The notes under the pieces were generated by a model that worked only from the letters and a program-made list of their open reading frames with translations, searched no databases and was not told the DNA's origin. This document shows, piece by piece, positions 1-6,462 of a stretch of DNA of 28,311 bases. How positions within the stretch are numbered: the stretch's first letter is position 1; the number at the start of each line of letters is the position of its first letter. The DNA is from a virus, in the IMG/VR virus record IMGVR_UViG_3300046167_000169, positions 1 through 28,311 of that record; one strand, given 5' to 3'. The position numbers and the translations under genes were made by a program.

Positions 1-456
1 CCGCAGTGGCCCCCGCAACGCCCTACAAAAACTAGCAAGCGAATTCCCCGGCGCTGTGGCGGCGCATTCCCCGCCGGTTTCCCGTGGCGTTTAAGCTTTA
101 TAGAATAGCAAAATTGAATTGCTTTCTTTTGTGCTTTATTTCCAAGGGCTTTGGCCCCCTTAACTCATACTTTGTAGTTATACCGCTATAATTTAACCTA
201 TAAAAACAAGGGCTTTGATGCAGAACCGGGCGAAGCAGGGCGGGGCATGCGCCACCCCACCCCCCACCGGTACCGTATACAATACCTACCCAATTTCAGG
301 AAAATGGACCTGCAAAGTGCCTCATGTACGACACCTCCTTTGTTTAGCTCTGTGAGAAATCGCCAACTCCCTTACACTAAAGTTTGCAAAGTTAGCATAG
401 TTCTTGCAAAGTTTTGCAAAGCTCTTGTTGACTCTGTTGTGCCACTTAGTTAGGGT
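1..456. other. Non-coding/regulatory stretch at window start
   Basis: No convincing complete gene lies here. The first ~95 bases are GC-rich and one forward frame is open from base 2 to a TAA at 92-94, so this could be the 3' end of a gene cut by the window edge; 30 codons is too little to decide. Bases 100-210 are AT-rich and contain a perfect TATAAT at 187-192 without a well-placed -35. CAAGGGCTTTG occurs twice (143-153 and 207-217). Bases 218-285 are again very GC-rich. Bases 310-421 hold repeated TTGCAAAG elements. A 68-codon open frame at 247-453 has no protein-like character and is not called. Confidence 0.6.
383..421. repeat. Cluster of TTGCAAAG palindromic repeats
   Basis: TTGCAAAG occurs at 384-391, 404-411 and 414-421; two copies sit in the perfect palindrome TTTGCAAA (383-390, 413-420). 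A related CTGCAAAG lies at 310-317. Centres are 20 and 10 bp apart, close to two and one helical turns, so a dimeric protein could bind all three on one DNA face. They lie just upstream of the gene starting at 457. An operator or iteron role is inferred. Confidence 0.5.
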
Positions 457-831
457 ATGAGTTACAGGCGTACAGCTTTGCCTGATGTTTTACTGAAGGC
501 TTACGTTATGGCCGATTTTGAAGATAAGCTTGTTAGTGCAGAACTAACTGTCCCCATCCAGATTACGAATGAGTTTGATGTAGACCGTAATGGTAACAGC
601 TACATTGTGACTGTGATTTATACTGCAGATGAAGATGATCCTGTAGAGGTTCGAGTGTCATTGGATGATGTGGTTAATACCATGGCTGATGAGTATTCTG
701 ATCCAGAGGGTTATCAGCATATGTATGTGGTAGCACATGAGCTATCACGGTGTTCTGAGGAGCTTCGTGAGAAGGCTTCATATGTGGAGGACAGCGCCAA
801 TGCTGTAGGTAGATTATTTGATCTAGACTGA
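457..831 (+). CDS. Hypothetical acidic protein, 124 aa
   Basis: Unrecognised protein. It is acidic with no membrane segment, cysteine pattern or catalytic motif that I recognise. The middle part (residues ~30-65) alternates in a way that suggests beta strands, and the last ~35 residues look helical. The ATG at 457 has only a weak AGGG element in front. An in-frame ATG at 508 has a GAAGG about ten bases upstream and could be the true start, giving 107 aa. The stop overlaps the start of the next gene by one base (TGATG), so the two are probably co-transcribed and translationally coupled. Confidence 0.65.
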   Translation: MSYRRTALPDVLLKAYVMADFEDKLVSAELTVPIQITNEFDVDRNGNSYIVTVIYTADEDDPVEVRVSLDDVVNTMADEYSDPEGYQHMYVVAHELSRCSEELREKASYVEDSANAVGRLFDLD

Positions 832-1367
832 TGCGGGGCTGCATGGACTGCGGCACTAAGTTGCTGGTTGGAGATAATTGGGCTGCGGGTAGACAGAGGC
901 ATAACATATACCGATGTACTAGCTGCTTTATAAAGAAGCAGAACCTGTACAGGGAACTTACTAACTACAACGCAAAGCGGATGTACGTTAATGGTAAGTA
1001 CATTGCACAGTCTCATCCTCTTTATAAGCCCGGTAGGTATAAGAGCTTTAACGATGCTGCGTTTTCTGGCTTACAGAACTACAATACCACTAAGGCTGGT
1101 TATGTTTATGTGATTACGAATGCTGCTTGGCCTGAATGGGTTAAAGTGGGAATGGCTATAGATGCGGATGATAGACTTAATGGCTATCAAACCTCTAGCC
1201 CGTTTAGGGATTATGAGCTTCAGTATTCTGTTTATTGTAAGGATCGTAGGAAGCTTGAGCGTAAGGCCCATAAGGCTGTAGGTTCTATTGCTTCTGATCG
1301 TAATAATGAATGGTTTAAGGCCTCTGTTGAGGATGCTGTTGACTGCATAACGGGTATTATTAAATAG
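831..1367 (+). CDS. Zinc-ribbon protein with T5orf172 / GIY-YIG-type nuclease domain
   Basis: 178 aa. The N terminus has two Cys-x-x-Cys pairs (C4/C7 and C29/C32), a likely zinc ribbon. From about residue 90 it reads as the T5orf172 (Mug113-like) branch of the GIY-YIG fold: GYVYVITN, then KVGMA, an RLNGYQTSSP segment, a Tyr-rich strand, a Glu and a His on the following helix, and a closing NEWF motif. Members of this superfamily are DNA endonucleases or DNA-binding modules of phages, some acting as homing or host-directed nucleases; the actual target cannot be read from sequence. The start overlaps the upstream stop by one base. The stop is followed after two bases by the dyad at 1370-1431. 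Confidence 0.8.
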   Translation: MRGCMDCGTKLLVGDNWAAGRQRHNIYRCTSCFIKKQNLYRELTNYNAKRMYVNGKYIAQSHPLYKPGRYKSFNDAAFSGLQNYNTTKAGYVYVITNAAWPEWVKVGMAIDADDRLNGYQTSSPFRDYELQYSVYCKDRRKLERKAHKAVGSIASDRNNEWFKASVEDAVDCITGIIK

Positions 1368-1369
1368 CA

Positions 1370-1431
1370 AAACTCCCCTTAGCTAAATGGTGATATACTT
1401 GCAGGTATAGCCAATTAACTAAGAGGAGTTT
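1370..1431. promoter_or_regulatory. Long dyad spanning an extended -10 promoter and the next gene's RBS
   Basis: An imperfect inverted repeat centred at about 1400.5. AAACTCC (1370-1376) pairs with GGAGTTT (1425-1431), CTTAG (1378-1382) with CTAAG (1419-1423), and TGG (1388-1390) with CCA (1411-1413), with few mismatches. A smaller TATAC/GTATA stem lies in the centre. The centre contains TGATATACT (1391-1399), an extended -10 promoter with no clear -35. The 3' arm contains the Shine-Dalgarno AAGAGGAG (1421-1428) of the next gene. It could be an operator, an RBS-sequestering hairpin, or a terminator of the upstream gene. Confidence 0.55.
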
Positions 1432-1437
1432 AATGTT

Positions 1438-1588
1438 ATGGGTATTATTAAGAAGATCTTACTGTCACTGCAGGAATCACAACAGCGTAGGGCTGATTAC
1501 TGGATATTACAGAATCTGAGTGATAAAGAACTAGCGGGATATAGGTATTACTAGGTCAGAGATTGCGCACACAGTGTACTGCTCATAG
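1438..1588 (+). CDS. DUF1127-like small protein, interrupted by a +1 frameshift
   Basis: The frame opened at ATG 1438 (also an ATG at 1433) behind a strong AAGAGGAG ribosome site runs 38 codons to a TAG at 1552-1554. It contains RRADYWILQNLSDKELA, typical of DUF1127 (YjiS-like) proteins. After GCGGGA at 1534-1539 the family motif continues in the +1 frame as DIGITRSEI to a TAG at 1586-1588. Removing one G from the run 1536-1538 gives one 49-aa DUF1127 protein. DUF1127 proteins are small, Arg-rich and abundant in Alphaproteobacteria; some are linked to RNA turnover or phosphate and stress physiology. In a phage it may modulate host RNA metabolism, which is inference. The break is either a data error or a real lesion. 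Confidence 0.7.
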
Positions 1589-1656
1589 GGTACTACTTAT
1601 ACCTGTACCGCCTGCAGCGAGCTTATAAATTATAACAACATCTGACGATAAGTAAA

Positions 1657-1706
1657 CCCCCTAATTAAGCCATTTGTTAATTAATTTATGGTAAATAGTT
1701 AGGGGG
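1657..1706. promoter_or_regulatory. 50-bp imperfect palindrome abutting a -35 box
   Basis: CCCCCTAA (1657-1664) pairs with TTAGGGGG (1699-1706). Inside, CCAT (1670-1673) pairs with ATGG (1688-1691) around TTAATTAA (1677-1684). All share a centre near 1681. The right arm ends one base before the -35 hexamer at 1707. It could be an operator or a weak terminator insulating the upstream genes; there is no U-tract. Confidence 0.5.
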
Positions 1707-1736
1707 TTGACTTGTTGCATTCTGCAATGGTACAAT
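1707..1736 (+). promoter_or_regulatory. Sigma-70-type promoter
   Basis: TTGACT (1707-1712), an 18-bp spacer and TACAAT (1731-1736): five of six matches to consensus in each hexamer. The predicted start near 1743 lies only about ten bases before the TTG start codon at 1753, so the transcript would have a very short leader. Confidence 0.65.
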
Positions 1737-1752
1737 AGAAGGTATAGAGTGT

Positions 1753-1995
1753 TTGATAAACCTCATTTATATTCGTGCTGCAATCCGTGAAAAGACTGGT
1801 CAGGTTCTGAAACTTGAAGAGGTACGAGATCTTCTGTTGGAGGAAGGTCTGATCACTAGGAAGCAAGCTGCAGACGGTAACCTTATCTTTCGTGGATATG
1901 ATGATTTCTTTGAAACAGACGTAGCTGCGAAGACAGTTGAGCCTGTTGAATATTTAATTGATGTGGAACCTTCCTATGAAAATGACGAAGACTAA
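1753..1995 (+). CDS. Hypothetical protein, 80 aa, TTG start
   Basis: Unrecognised small protein. The N-terminal half (residues ~8-35) looks like two helices with a helix-turn-helix-like rhythm (VRDLLLEEGLITRKQAADG); the C terminus is acidic. The only in-frame start candidate is TTG at 1753, with GAAGG at 1738-1742 about ten bases upstream, although that element may lie partly upstream of the predicted transcription start. It overlaps the next small gene by 14 bases. It is the first gene behind the 1707 promoter, so it could be a regulator or small host-interaction protein; no function can be assigned. Confidence 0.6.
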   Translation: MINLIYIRAAIREKTGQVLKLEEVRDLLLEEGLITRKQAADGNLIFRGYDDFFETDVAAKTVEPVEYLIDVEPSYENDED

Positions 1996-2119
1996 GTCCT
2001 GCGGTGCAGATGTGGAGCCTTCCCGTAAGCCTAAGATGGCTATGGGCGGTTACATGAAGATTGAGAAGAAGAAGCCTATGGGTGCGTCTAAGGGCGGCTA
2101 TGTGAAGAAGTCTAAGTGA
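1982..2119 (+). CDS. Small Lys-rich protein, 45 aa
   Basis: A 45-codon frame that overlaps the preceding gene by 14 bases and the next gene's ATG (2119) by one base (TGATG). The product is strongly basic, with repeated Lys-Met-Gly-Gly-Tyr patterns (MAMGGYMK, SKGGYVKKSK) and one Cys. Short basic proteins of this kind are frequent in marine phage genomes near structural genes and may bind nucleic acid. Tight packing between coupled genes supports it being real; the function is unknown. Confidence 0.5.
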   Translation: MTKTKSCGADVEPSRKPKMAMGGYMKIEKKKPMGASKGGYVKKSK

Positions 2120-2436
2120 TGACTTCTTGGGTTGCGGTTATAATGGTTTGCATGGGTACTGAAATTAGTCAGTGCAATGTGGCTGTTTACCCCACCTCTT
2201 ATTACAATCTTTCTGATTGCCGCAATAAAGTAGCTCAGGGCTACAGAATGGCAAAGGCTTCAGGGATGCTTGTTTCTGGTTCCTGCAGTCAGGTTAAGAT
2301 TAAGGGTACTGACTATATAGTACCTAACGAGGTTGCAGAATTAGCTGCAGTTAATGCCTCAAGTATATCGGTATTTTATTATGATTTGTGTGCTTGCATT
2401 TATTTCGATGGGCCATGCTTGGATCTCTGGATCTAA
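2119..2436 (+). CDS. Small Cys-containing protein, possibly exported; C terminus doubtful
   Basis: ATG at 2119 overlaps the upstream stop; a GTG at 2116 is also in frame. Residues 1-15 include a hydrophobic stretch that could act as an export signal. Cys residues near 11, 19 and 34 and a CSQVKIKG segment near residue 57 follow. From about residue 62 the sequence loses protein-like character and overlaps another frame by 83 bases. Removing one G from GGG at 2304-2306 would end the protein at a TAG (2318-2320) after KIKVLTI and remove the overlap, so a further single-base insertion is possible here. Function unknown. Confidence 0.5.
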   Translation: MTSWVAVIMVCMGTEISQCNVAVYPTSYYNLSDCRNKVAQGYRMAKASGMLVSGSCSQVKIKGTDYIVPNEVAELAAVNASSISVFYYDLCACIYFDGPCLDLWI

Positions 2437-2531
2437 TCGCCTCTACAAAGCCTGTTACTATGATTGCGGCCAGAAGGGTGGCACCTAATGGATTGTCGTA
2501 TGACCGGCGGTATGTAGTTAGTCCCTCGTAG
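2354..2531 (+). CDS. Small secreted-type protein, probable +1 frameshift
   Basis: ATG at 2354 (or 2381) opens a frame with a hydrophobic N-terminal stretch (FIMICVLAFISMGHA) typical of a signal peptide, followed by a CYYDCGQK motif. The frame stops at TAA 2486-2488. Removing one G from GGG 2476-2478 continues it as VAPNGLSYDRRYVVSPS to a TAG at 2529-2531, about 58 aa in all. The continuation is plausible but not family-verified. No strong ribosome site is seen, so it may be coupled to the upstream gene. Possibly a periplasmic protein; function unknown. Confidence 0.4.
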
Positions 2532-2559
2532 CAGATGCTTCTAAGAGCTTTGTGGTCCA

Positions 2560-3033
2560 ATGATTGAGGTTCTGGCTCTTGCAGGTGCGGTAGGTAAAGT
2601 AGCGTCCTCTATTTCTAGTGCGGTACAGGCGGGTAAGGATGTAGGATCTATATTACCTGCATTCGGTAAATTAGCTAAATTAGAGGCTGATATTAACCTT
2701 GCGGAAAAGGGTAGGCACAAAGGTCCACTAGGACGCCTAACCTCAAGTGAGGAAGAGGGGTTTGCGATTGCGCAGGCCAAGATGAAGCATAAAGAGGTTA
2801 CGGACCATTTACGCTCCATCTGCCAGTTATACGGTCCTCCCGGTATGTGGGATACGGTTGTACGGGAACAGGCTGCAGCACGGAAGCGCCACAAGGATGC
2901 CTTAGAGGCACAGGCAGCTAAACGTGATCGTCTATTCTACATCCTCAGTATTATAGTTGCGATTGCAGTATTTGCTCTGGGTAGTGCCGGTCTGATCTGG
3001 GGTGCTGCAATTCTAGCAGAAAATCAAAGGTAG
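2560..3033 (+). CDS. Conserved marine-phage-type protein with C-terminal membrane segment, 157 aa
   Basis: The first ~35 residues are small and hydrophobic (Ala/Val/Ser-rich), followed by an amphipathic Lys/Glu-rich helical middle and an RKRHKDALEAQAAKRDR stretch. A single clear transmembrane helix at about residues 126-150 (LFYILSIIVAIAVFALGSAGLIWG) closes the protein. The conserved-looking core GRHKGPLGRLTS is at about residues 50-61. I recognise this as resembling proteins found just upstream of terminase genes in marine phages, with no established function. A virion or membrane-associated role is possible. The ribosome site is weak; the gene ends four bases before the next start. Confidence 0.7.
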   Translation: MIEVLALAGAVGKVASSISSAVQAGKDVGSILPAFGKLAKLEADINLAEKGRHKGPLGRLTSSEEEGFAIAQAKMKHKEVTDHLRSICQLYGPPGMWDTVVREQAAARKRHKDALEAQAAKRDRLFYILSIIVAIAVFALGSAGLIWGAAILAENQR

Positions 3034-3037
3034 GGTT

Positions 3038-3307
3038 ATGGCCGGTAAGACTAAAGCAGAGAAGATTGCAGCCGCTAAAAAGCGTCATGGTTTTACTTCT
3101 GTAAATAAGCCTCGCCGTGGTGGCCCTAAGAAGTTTGAGGTTCTGGCGGTTGAAGGCGACAGCGTTAAGTACATCACCTTTGGAGATCCTAATATGGAGA
3201 TCCGTAAGGATAACCCTGCAGCCCGTAAATCATTCCGTGCAAGACATAAGTGCGACACGGCTAAATCAAAACTAACGGCCAGATATTGGTCCTGTAAGAA
3301 ATGGTGA
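3038..3307 (+). CDS. Small conserved basic protein, 89 aa
   Basis: A basic protein beginning MAGKTKAEKIAAAKKRHGF, with a GDPNMEIRKDNPAARKSFRARHKCD block and a C-terminal KLTARYWSCKKW. The RARHKCD...ARYWSCK pattern looks like one that recurs in many marine phage genomes; it includes two Cys and an aromatic C terminus. No enzymatic activity is evident. The preceding gene ends at 3033, with GTAGGG in front of the ATG. A nucleic-acid-binding or minor structural role is possible but not shown. Confidence 0.7.
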   Translation: MAGKTKAEKIAAAKKRHGFTSVNKPRRGGPKKFEVLAVEGDSVKYITFGDPNMEIRKDNPAARKSFRARHKCDTAKSKLTARYWSCKKW

Positions 3308-3311
3308 TCTA

Positions 3312-3461
3312 ATGTCTCTGCTTAAAAACATGAATGCCCGTAAGAAGGCTGGTACGTCCCGGTCTAAAGGTAAAAGCACTATCAGTGATAAGACCTACAA
3401 GGATCTTAAAGCCGGTAAGATGAACAAAGGCGGCACCGCTGTTAAGCGGAAAAAGAAATGA
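3312..3461 (+). CDS. Small Lys-rich protein, 49 aa
   Basis: A 49-codon frame starting five bases after the previous stop. Its stop overlaps the next gene's start in an ATGA quartet (3458-3461). The product is very basic (MSLLKNMNARKKAGTSRSKG... ending KRKKK). The tight coupling on both sides supports translation. It resembles the 45-aa basic protein at 1982-2119 in style, not in alignable sequence. A nucleic-acid-binding role is plausible from charge alone. Confidence 0.55.
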   Translation: MSLLKNMNARKKAGTSRSKGKSTISDKTYKDLKAGKMNKGGTAVKRKKK

Positions 3462-3934
3462 AAGCTTACGGCATCAGAGGTACTATTGAGAAGGTACGGA
3501 ATGCCAATGGTCCTGCCCAGCATTTAGCTTGTGCTATGTCTGGTTTGATTATGGCTGGTATGTTTGTAGGCCATGTTACGTCTTCTCTGATTTGTCTTTG
3601 GGGTACGATGAGTATTTTAGTGGCGGTTGCTACTGTTTGGTTCTCTCGTACTTTACTGAAGTACACTCTGATTGCTGATTTCTTTCTGAGTATGGTCGTA
3701 CTGTTTCAGTATTTGATGTACGAAGCCCCCACCCCTATGCACCCTGTGTATCACGTTATGACCGCAGACGGCATGTCCACTGCCTCACGACCCAACGATC
3801 CTATGCAAATGACTATGGTTGATGAAGTAGCCCATGCCGCTGCCTTGGTTTGGTTAGCGTTGTGGAGCCTTTACTTAGCAAATCTAGTTCAGCGTCAAAT
3901 TTTAGAACGTAAGAGATTTTCTAATGAATACTGA
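3458..3934 (+). CDS. Multi-pass membrane protein, 158 aa
   Basis: Four hydrophobic segments, at about residues 22-40, 42-61, 67-88 and 124-144, with a Pro/Met/His-rich loop between the third and fourth. The last ~14 residues are charged. Coupled by ATGA overlap to the preceding small gene and overlapping the next by 11 bases. No holin gene is obvious beside the endolysin, so this and the next gene are holin candidates by topology only. The size and four-helix layout are not diagnostic. Confidence 0.65.
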   Translation: MKAYGIRGTIEKVRNANGPAQHLACAMSGLIMAGMFVGHVTSSLICLWGTMSILVAVATVWFSRTLLKYTLIADFFLSMVVLFQYLMYEAPTPMHPVYHVMTADGMSTASRPNDPMQMTMVDEVAHAAALVWLALWSLYLANLVQRQILERKRFSNEY

Positions 3935-4217
3935 TCAATTGATTCCTATTATTGTTGCTTTGGTTTCTGCAGGTGGCTTGTGGACGTATTTGTCTAAAAG
4001 AGCGCAGCACAGCTTTGAAGCTATGAAGAACGATAAGGATCGCAGTGCTGAGTTTCAGGAAACTCTGAAGGAGCAAGTAGATCGGCTTTCTGAGAAGTTA
4101 GACAGGGTTCTGCAGGACAAAGAACAGTTGCTGATCGAAATGTCAGAATTGAAGGCATCTCTTGCACGGGCGGAAGAAACGATCCGGCATCTTGAACAAA
4201 GGCTAATGAGTAAATGA
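3924..4217 (+). CDS. Membrane-anchored coiled-coil protein, 97 aa
   Basis: One N-terminal transmembrane helix (about residues 6-24, LIPIIVALVSAGGLWTYL) followed by about 70 residues of heptad-like coiled coil rich in Glu, Lys and Leu. This layout resembles an i-spanin or membrane scaffold, but a proper spanin pair lies at 24154-24578, so a spanin role is less likely. The start overlaps the upstream gene by 11 bases and the stop overlaps TerS in an ATGA quartet. Small proteins of this shape are common in front of marine phage terminase genes; function unknown. Confidence 0.65.
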   Translation: MNTDQLIPIIVALVSAGGLWTYLSKRAQHSFEAMKNDKDRSAEFQETLKEQVDRLSEKLDRVLQDKEQLLIEMSELKASLARAEETIRHLEQRLMSK

Positions 4218-4603
4218 CCGATGAACCTAGAAAATATACTGAAAAACAGAATGCCTTTCTGGAAGCACTTATGGGTGAAGCCCGTGGTAATATCCGTAAG
4301 GCTATGGATATTGCTGGCTATTCTAAAGGTACGGGAGCTTCTGAAGTTACTGTACCGCTTAAAGAAGAGATTATTGAACGAGCATCGATGATGCTTGCCA
4401 TGAACGCCCCTAAAGCTGCCCACGGGTTGCTGGGTGTTCTGGATGACCCCACGGCGCTGGGCGCACGGAATGCTATCAACGCTGCCCGTGAGGTATTGGA
4501 TCGTACAGGTCTAGTTAAACGGGAGAAGGTAGAGGTCACCAATAATGGTGGTGGCATGTTTATTCTACCGCCAAAAGCAGATGACTTGGATCAACAAAAC
4601 TAG
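4214..4603 (+). CDS. terS: Terminase small subunit
   Basis: 129 aa, immediately before and overlapping TerL. The N terminus (TEKQNAFLEALMGEARGNIRKAMDIAGYS) has the helix-turn-helix style of TerS DNA-binding domains. The middle (NAPKAAHGLLGVLDDPTALGARNAINAAREVLDRTG) is the helical oligomerisation region seen in many TerS families. The C terminus ends with a short beta-like FILPP motif. TerS recognises phage DNA and delivers it to TerL for packaging into the prohead. It begins in an ATGA overlap with the upstream gene. The identification rests on this pattern and on position. Confidence 0.85.
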   Translation: MTDEPRKYTEKQNAFLEALMGEARGNIRKAMDIAGYSKGTGASEVTVPLKEEIIERASMMLAMNAPKAAHGLLGVLDDPTALGARNAINAAREVLDRTGLVKREKVEVTNNGGGMFILPPKADDLDQQN

Positions 4604-6459
4604 GAAGAACTCTACACAGCGGTTACCTTATGCGTACAAGCCTGTGGAAGAGGGTTCCTTACAACTAATACCAGATCCAGACGTAGTTCCTCTTGTTGAA
4701 CAGGCTATGGATCACTTGGACGAAGGCTTTAGCACCCGTAAGGTTGCGGAATGGCTTTCCTAACAAAGTAGGCCGCAGTATTTCTGGTCAGGGTATTAGT
4801 AATATCTGGAAGCTGCACCGGCCCAACAGTAAGCGGGTTAAAGAGCTTAAAAAGGCACATCGTAAGAAGCCTAAGCCACACACCGCCGCTGAAAAAGAAG
4901 AAGCCCGTCTGAAGCGTAAGATCTCAGACAGCAAGCGTATCAAGACTATGATGGAGAACCGTCTAGCTGATAAGTTTGGGGCCACCCAAGAGGCGGAAGA
5001 AGAGTTTGAGAGCATCTCTGATACTCTAGACTTCGGTGTTATCACGCATGAACAACAAGAGCGTGAGGTTGTATTCCAGCCTAACCCCGGCCCACAGACG
5101 GACTTCCTAGCGGCCTCTGAGCGTGAGGTACTATATGGTGGCGCAGCGGGTGGAGGTAAGTCCTACGGGCTTCTGGCAGACCCTATGCGGTACTTCCACA
5201 ATAAGAACTTCAACGGGATCATCCTGCGCCGTACTAACGATGAATTGCGGGAACTGATCTGGAAGTCACAAGAGATGTACCCGAAGATCTATCCGGGTGC
5301 TAAGTGGCAGGAGAAGAAGTCTCAGTGGGTGTTCCCTAGCGGTGCTAAACTGTGGATGACCTACCTAGAGCGTGATGAAGATGTTCTGCGGTATCAGGGT
5401 CTAGCTTTTAGCTACATAGCCTTCGATGAGCTTACACAGTACGCCACACCGTTTGCATGGAACTATATGCGCTCACGGCTTCGTACTACGGACCCAGAGC
5501 TACCTCTGTTCCAAAGAGCCACAACCAACCCCGGCGGTAGAGGGCATGGCTGGGTTAAGCAGATGTTCGTAGACCCTGCGCCAGCAAACAAACGCTTTGT
5601 TGCAACGGATCTAGAAACCGGGGAGCCGATGGTGTTCCCGAAAGGACATGACAAAGAGGGCGAACCTCTTTTCTACCGCAAGTTTATCCCTGCATCATTG
5701 AGAGACAATCCGTATCTTATGCAGGATGGGCAGTACGAGGCTAACCTTTTAGCTCTGCCTGAGATGCAGCGGCGTCAGTTGCTAGAGGGTGATTGGGCAG
5801 TAGCAGATGGTGCAGCCTTCCCTGAGTTCAAGCAGTCCAAGCATGTATGTGAACCCTTCGATATACCGGATGATTGGCGCAGGTTTAGGTCATGTGACTA
5901 CGGTTATAGTTCTTTTTCTGCGGTACATTGGTTTGCCATCGATCCTAGCTACGAGACTTTGTACGTTTACCGGGAATTGTATGTGTCTAAGCATACCGGC
6001 AAAGACCTTGGCCGTGCGGTTATGGAAGCAGAGCGTGGTGAGAGCATACACTACGGTGTTCTGGATAGCTCTTGCTGGCACAACCGGGGTCAAATCGGCC
6101 CTAGCATAGCCGAAGAGATGATCTCAATGGGTTGCCGCTGGCGTCCGAGTGATCGTTCTGCAGGCGCAAGGGTCTCCGGTAAGAACAGGTTCCACGAAGT
6201 TCTCAAGATTAACGAGGAAACGGATACCCCCGGCATCGTTTTCTTCAATACCTGTCGCCAGATTATAGCAGATTTACCTGTAATACCTTCTGACCCCAAA
6301 GGTTCCGATGACATCGACCCCAGATATGCAACAGACCATGCATACGACAGCGTCCGGTACGGCATTATGAGTAGGCCCAGAGCCTTTTCACCCTTTGATA
6401 TGGGACGGGGCGTCCCAATACAGCGGTACACACCCTCAGATTCAAGATTTGGATACTAA
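4581..6459 (+). CDS. terL: Terminase large subunit, +1 frameshift near the N terminus
   Basis: The packaging motor ATPase and nuclease. Restored length is about 625 aa from ATG 4581, which overlaps TerS by 23 bases. The N-terminal 60 codons end at a TAA (4761-4763), while the +1 frame continues directly: ...STRKVAEWLS joins NKVGRSISGQGISNIW. That stretch resembles the recombinase-like helical segment found at the N terminus of some marine phage TerL proteins. One base in TTTCCT (4756-4761) is extra. Downstream are Walker A GGAAGGGKS (DNA 5138-5164), Walker B YIAFDELTQ, and nuclease-domain aspartates in RSCDYGYS, GVLDSSCW and ATDHAYDSVRYG. Nearly all of both catalytic domains are intact. Confidence 0.95.
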
Positions 6460-6462
6460 AAT

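Larger units (their letters stand above)
1589..1752. other. Intergenic control region with dyad and promoter
   Basis: No gene is seen. The region holds the inverted repeat at 1657-1706 and the promoter at 1707-1736, both described separately. Bases 1589-1656 show nothing else that I can support. Confidence 0.6.

Noticed and set aside
2-94. Possible 3' end of a gene at the window edge
   Set aside because: Thirty codons open in a GC-rich stretch; too short to support without upstream sequence.
247-453. Forward open frame of 68 codons in the leader region
   Set aside because: No ribosome site, no protein-like composition, and it covers the TTGCAAAG repeats, which look regulatory.
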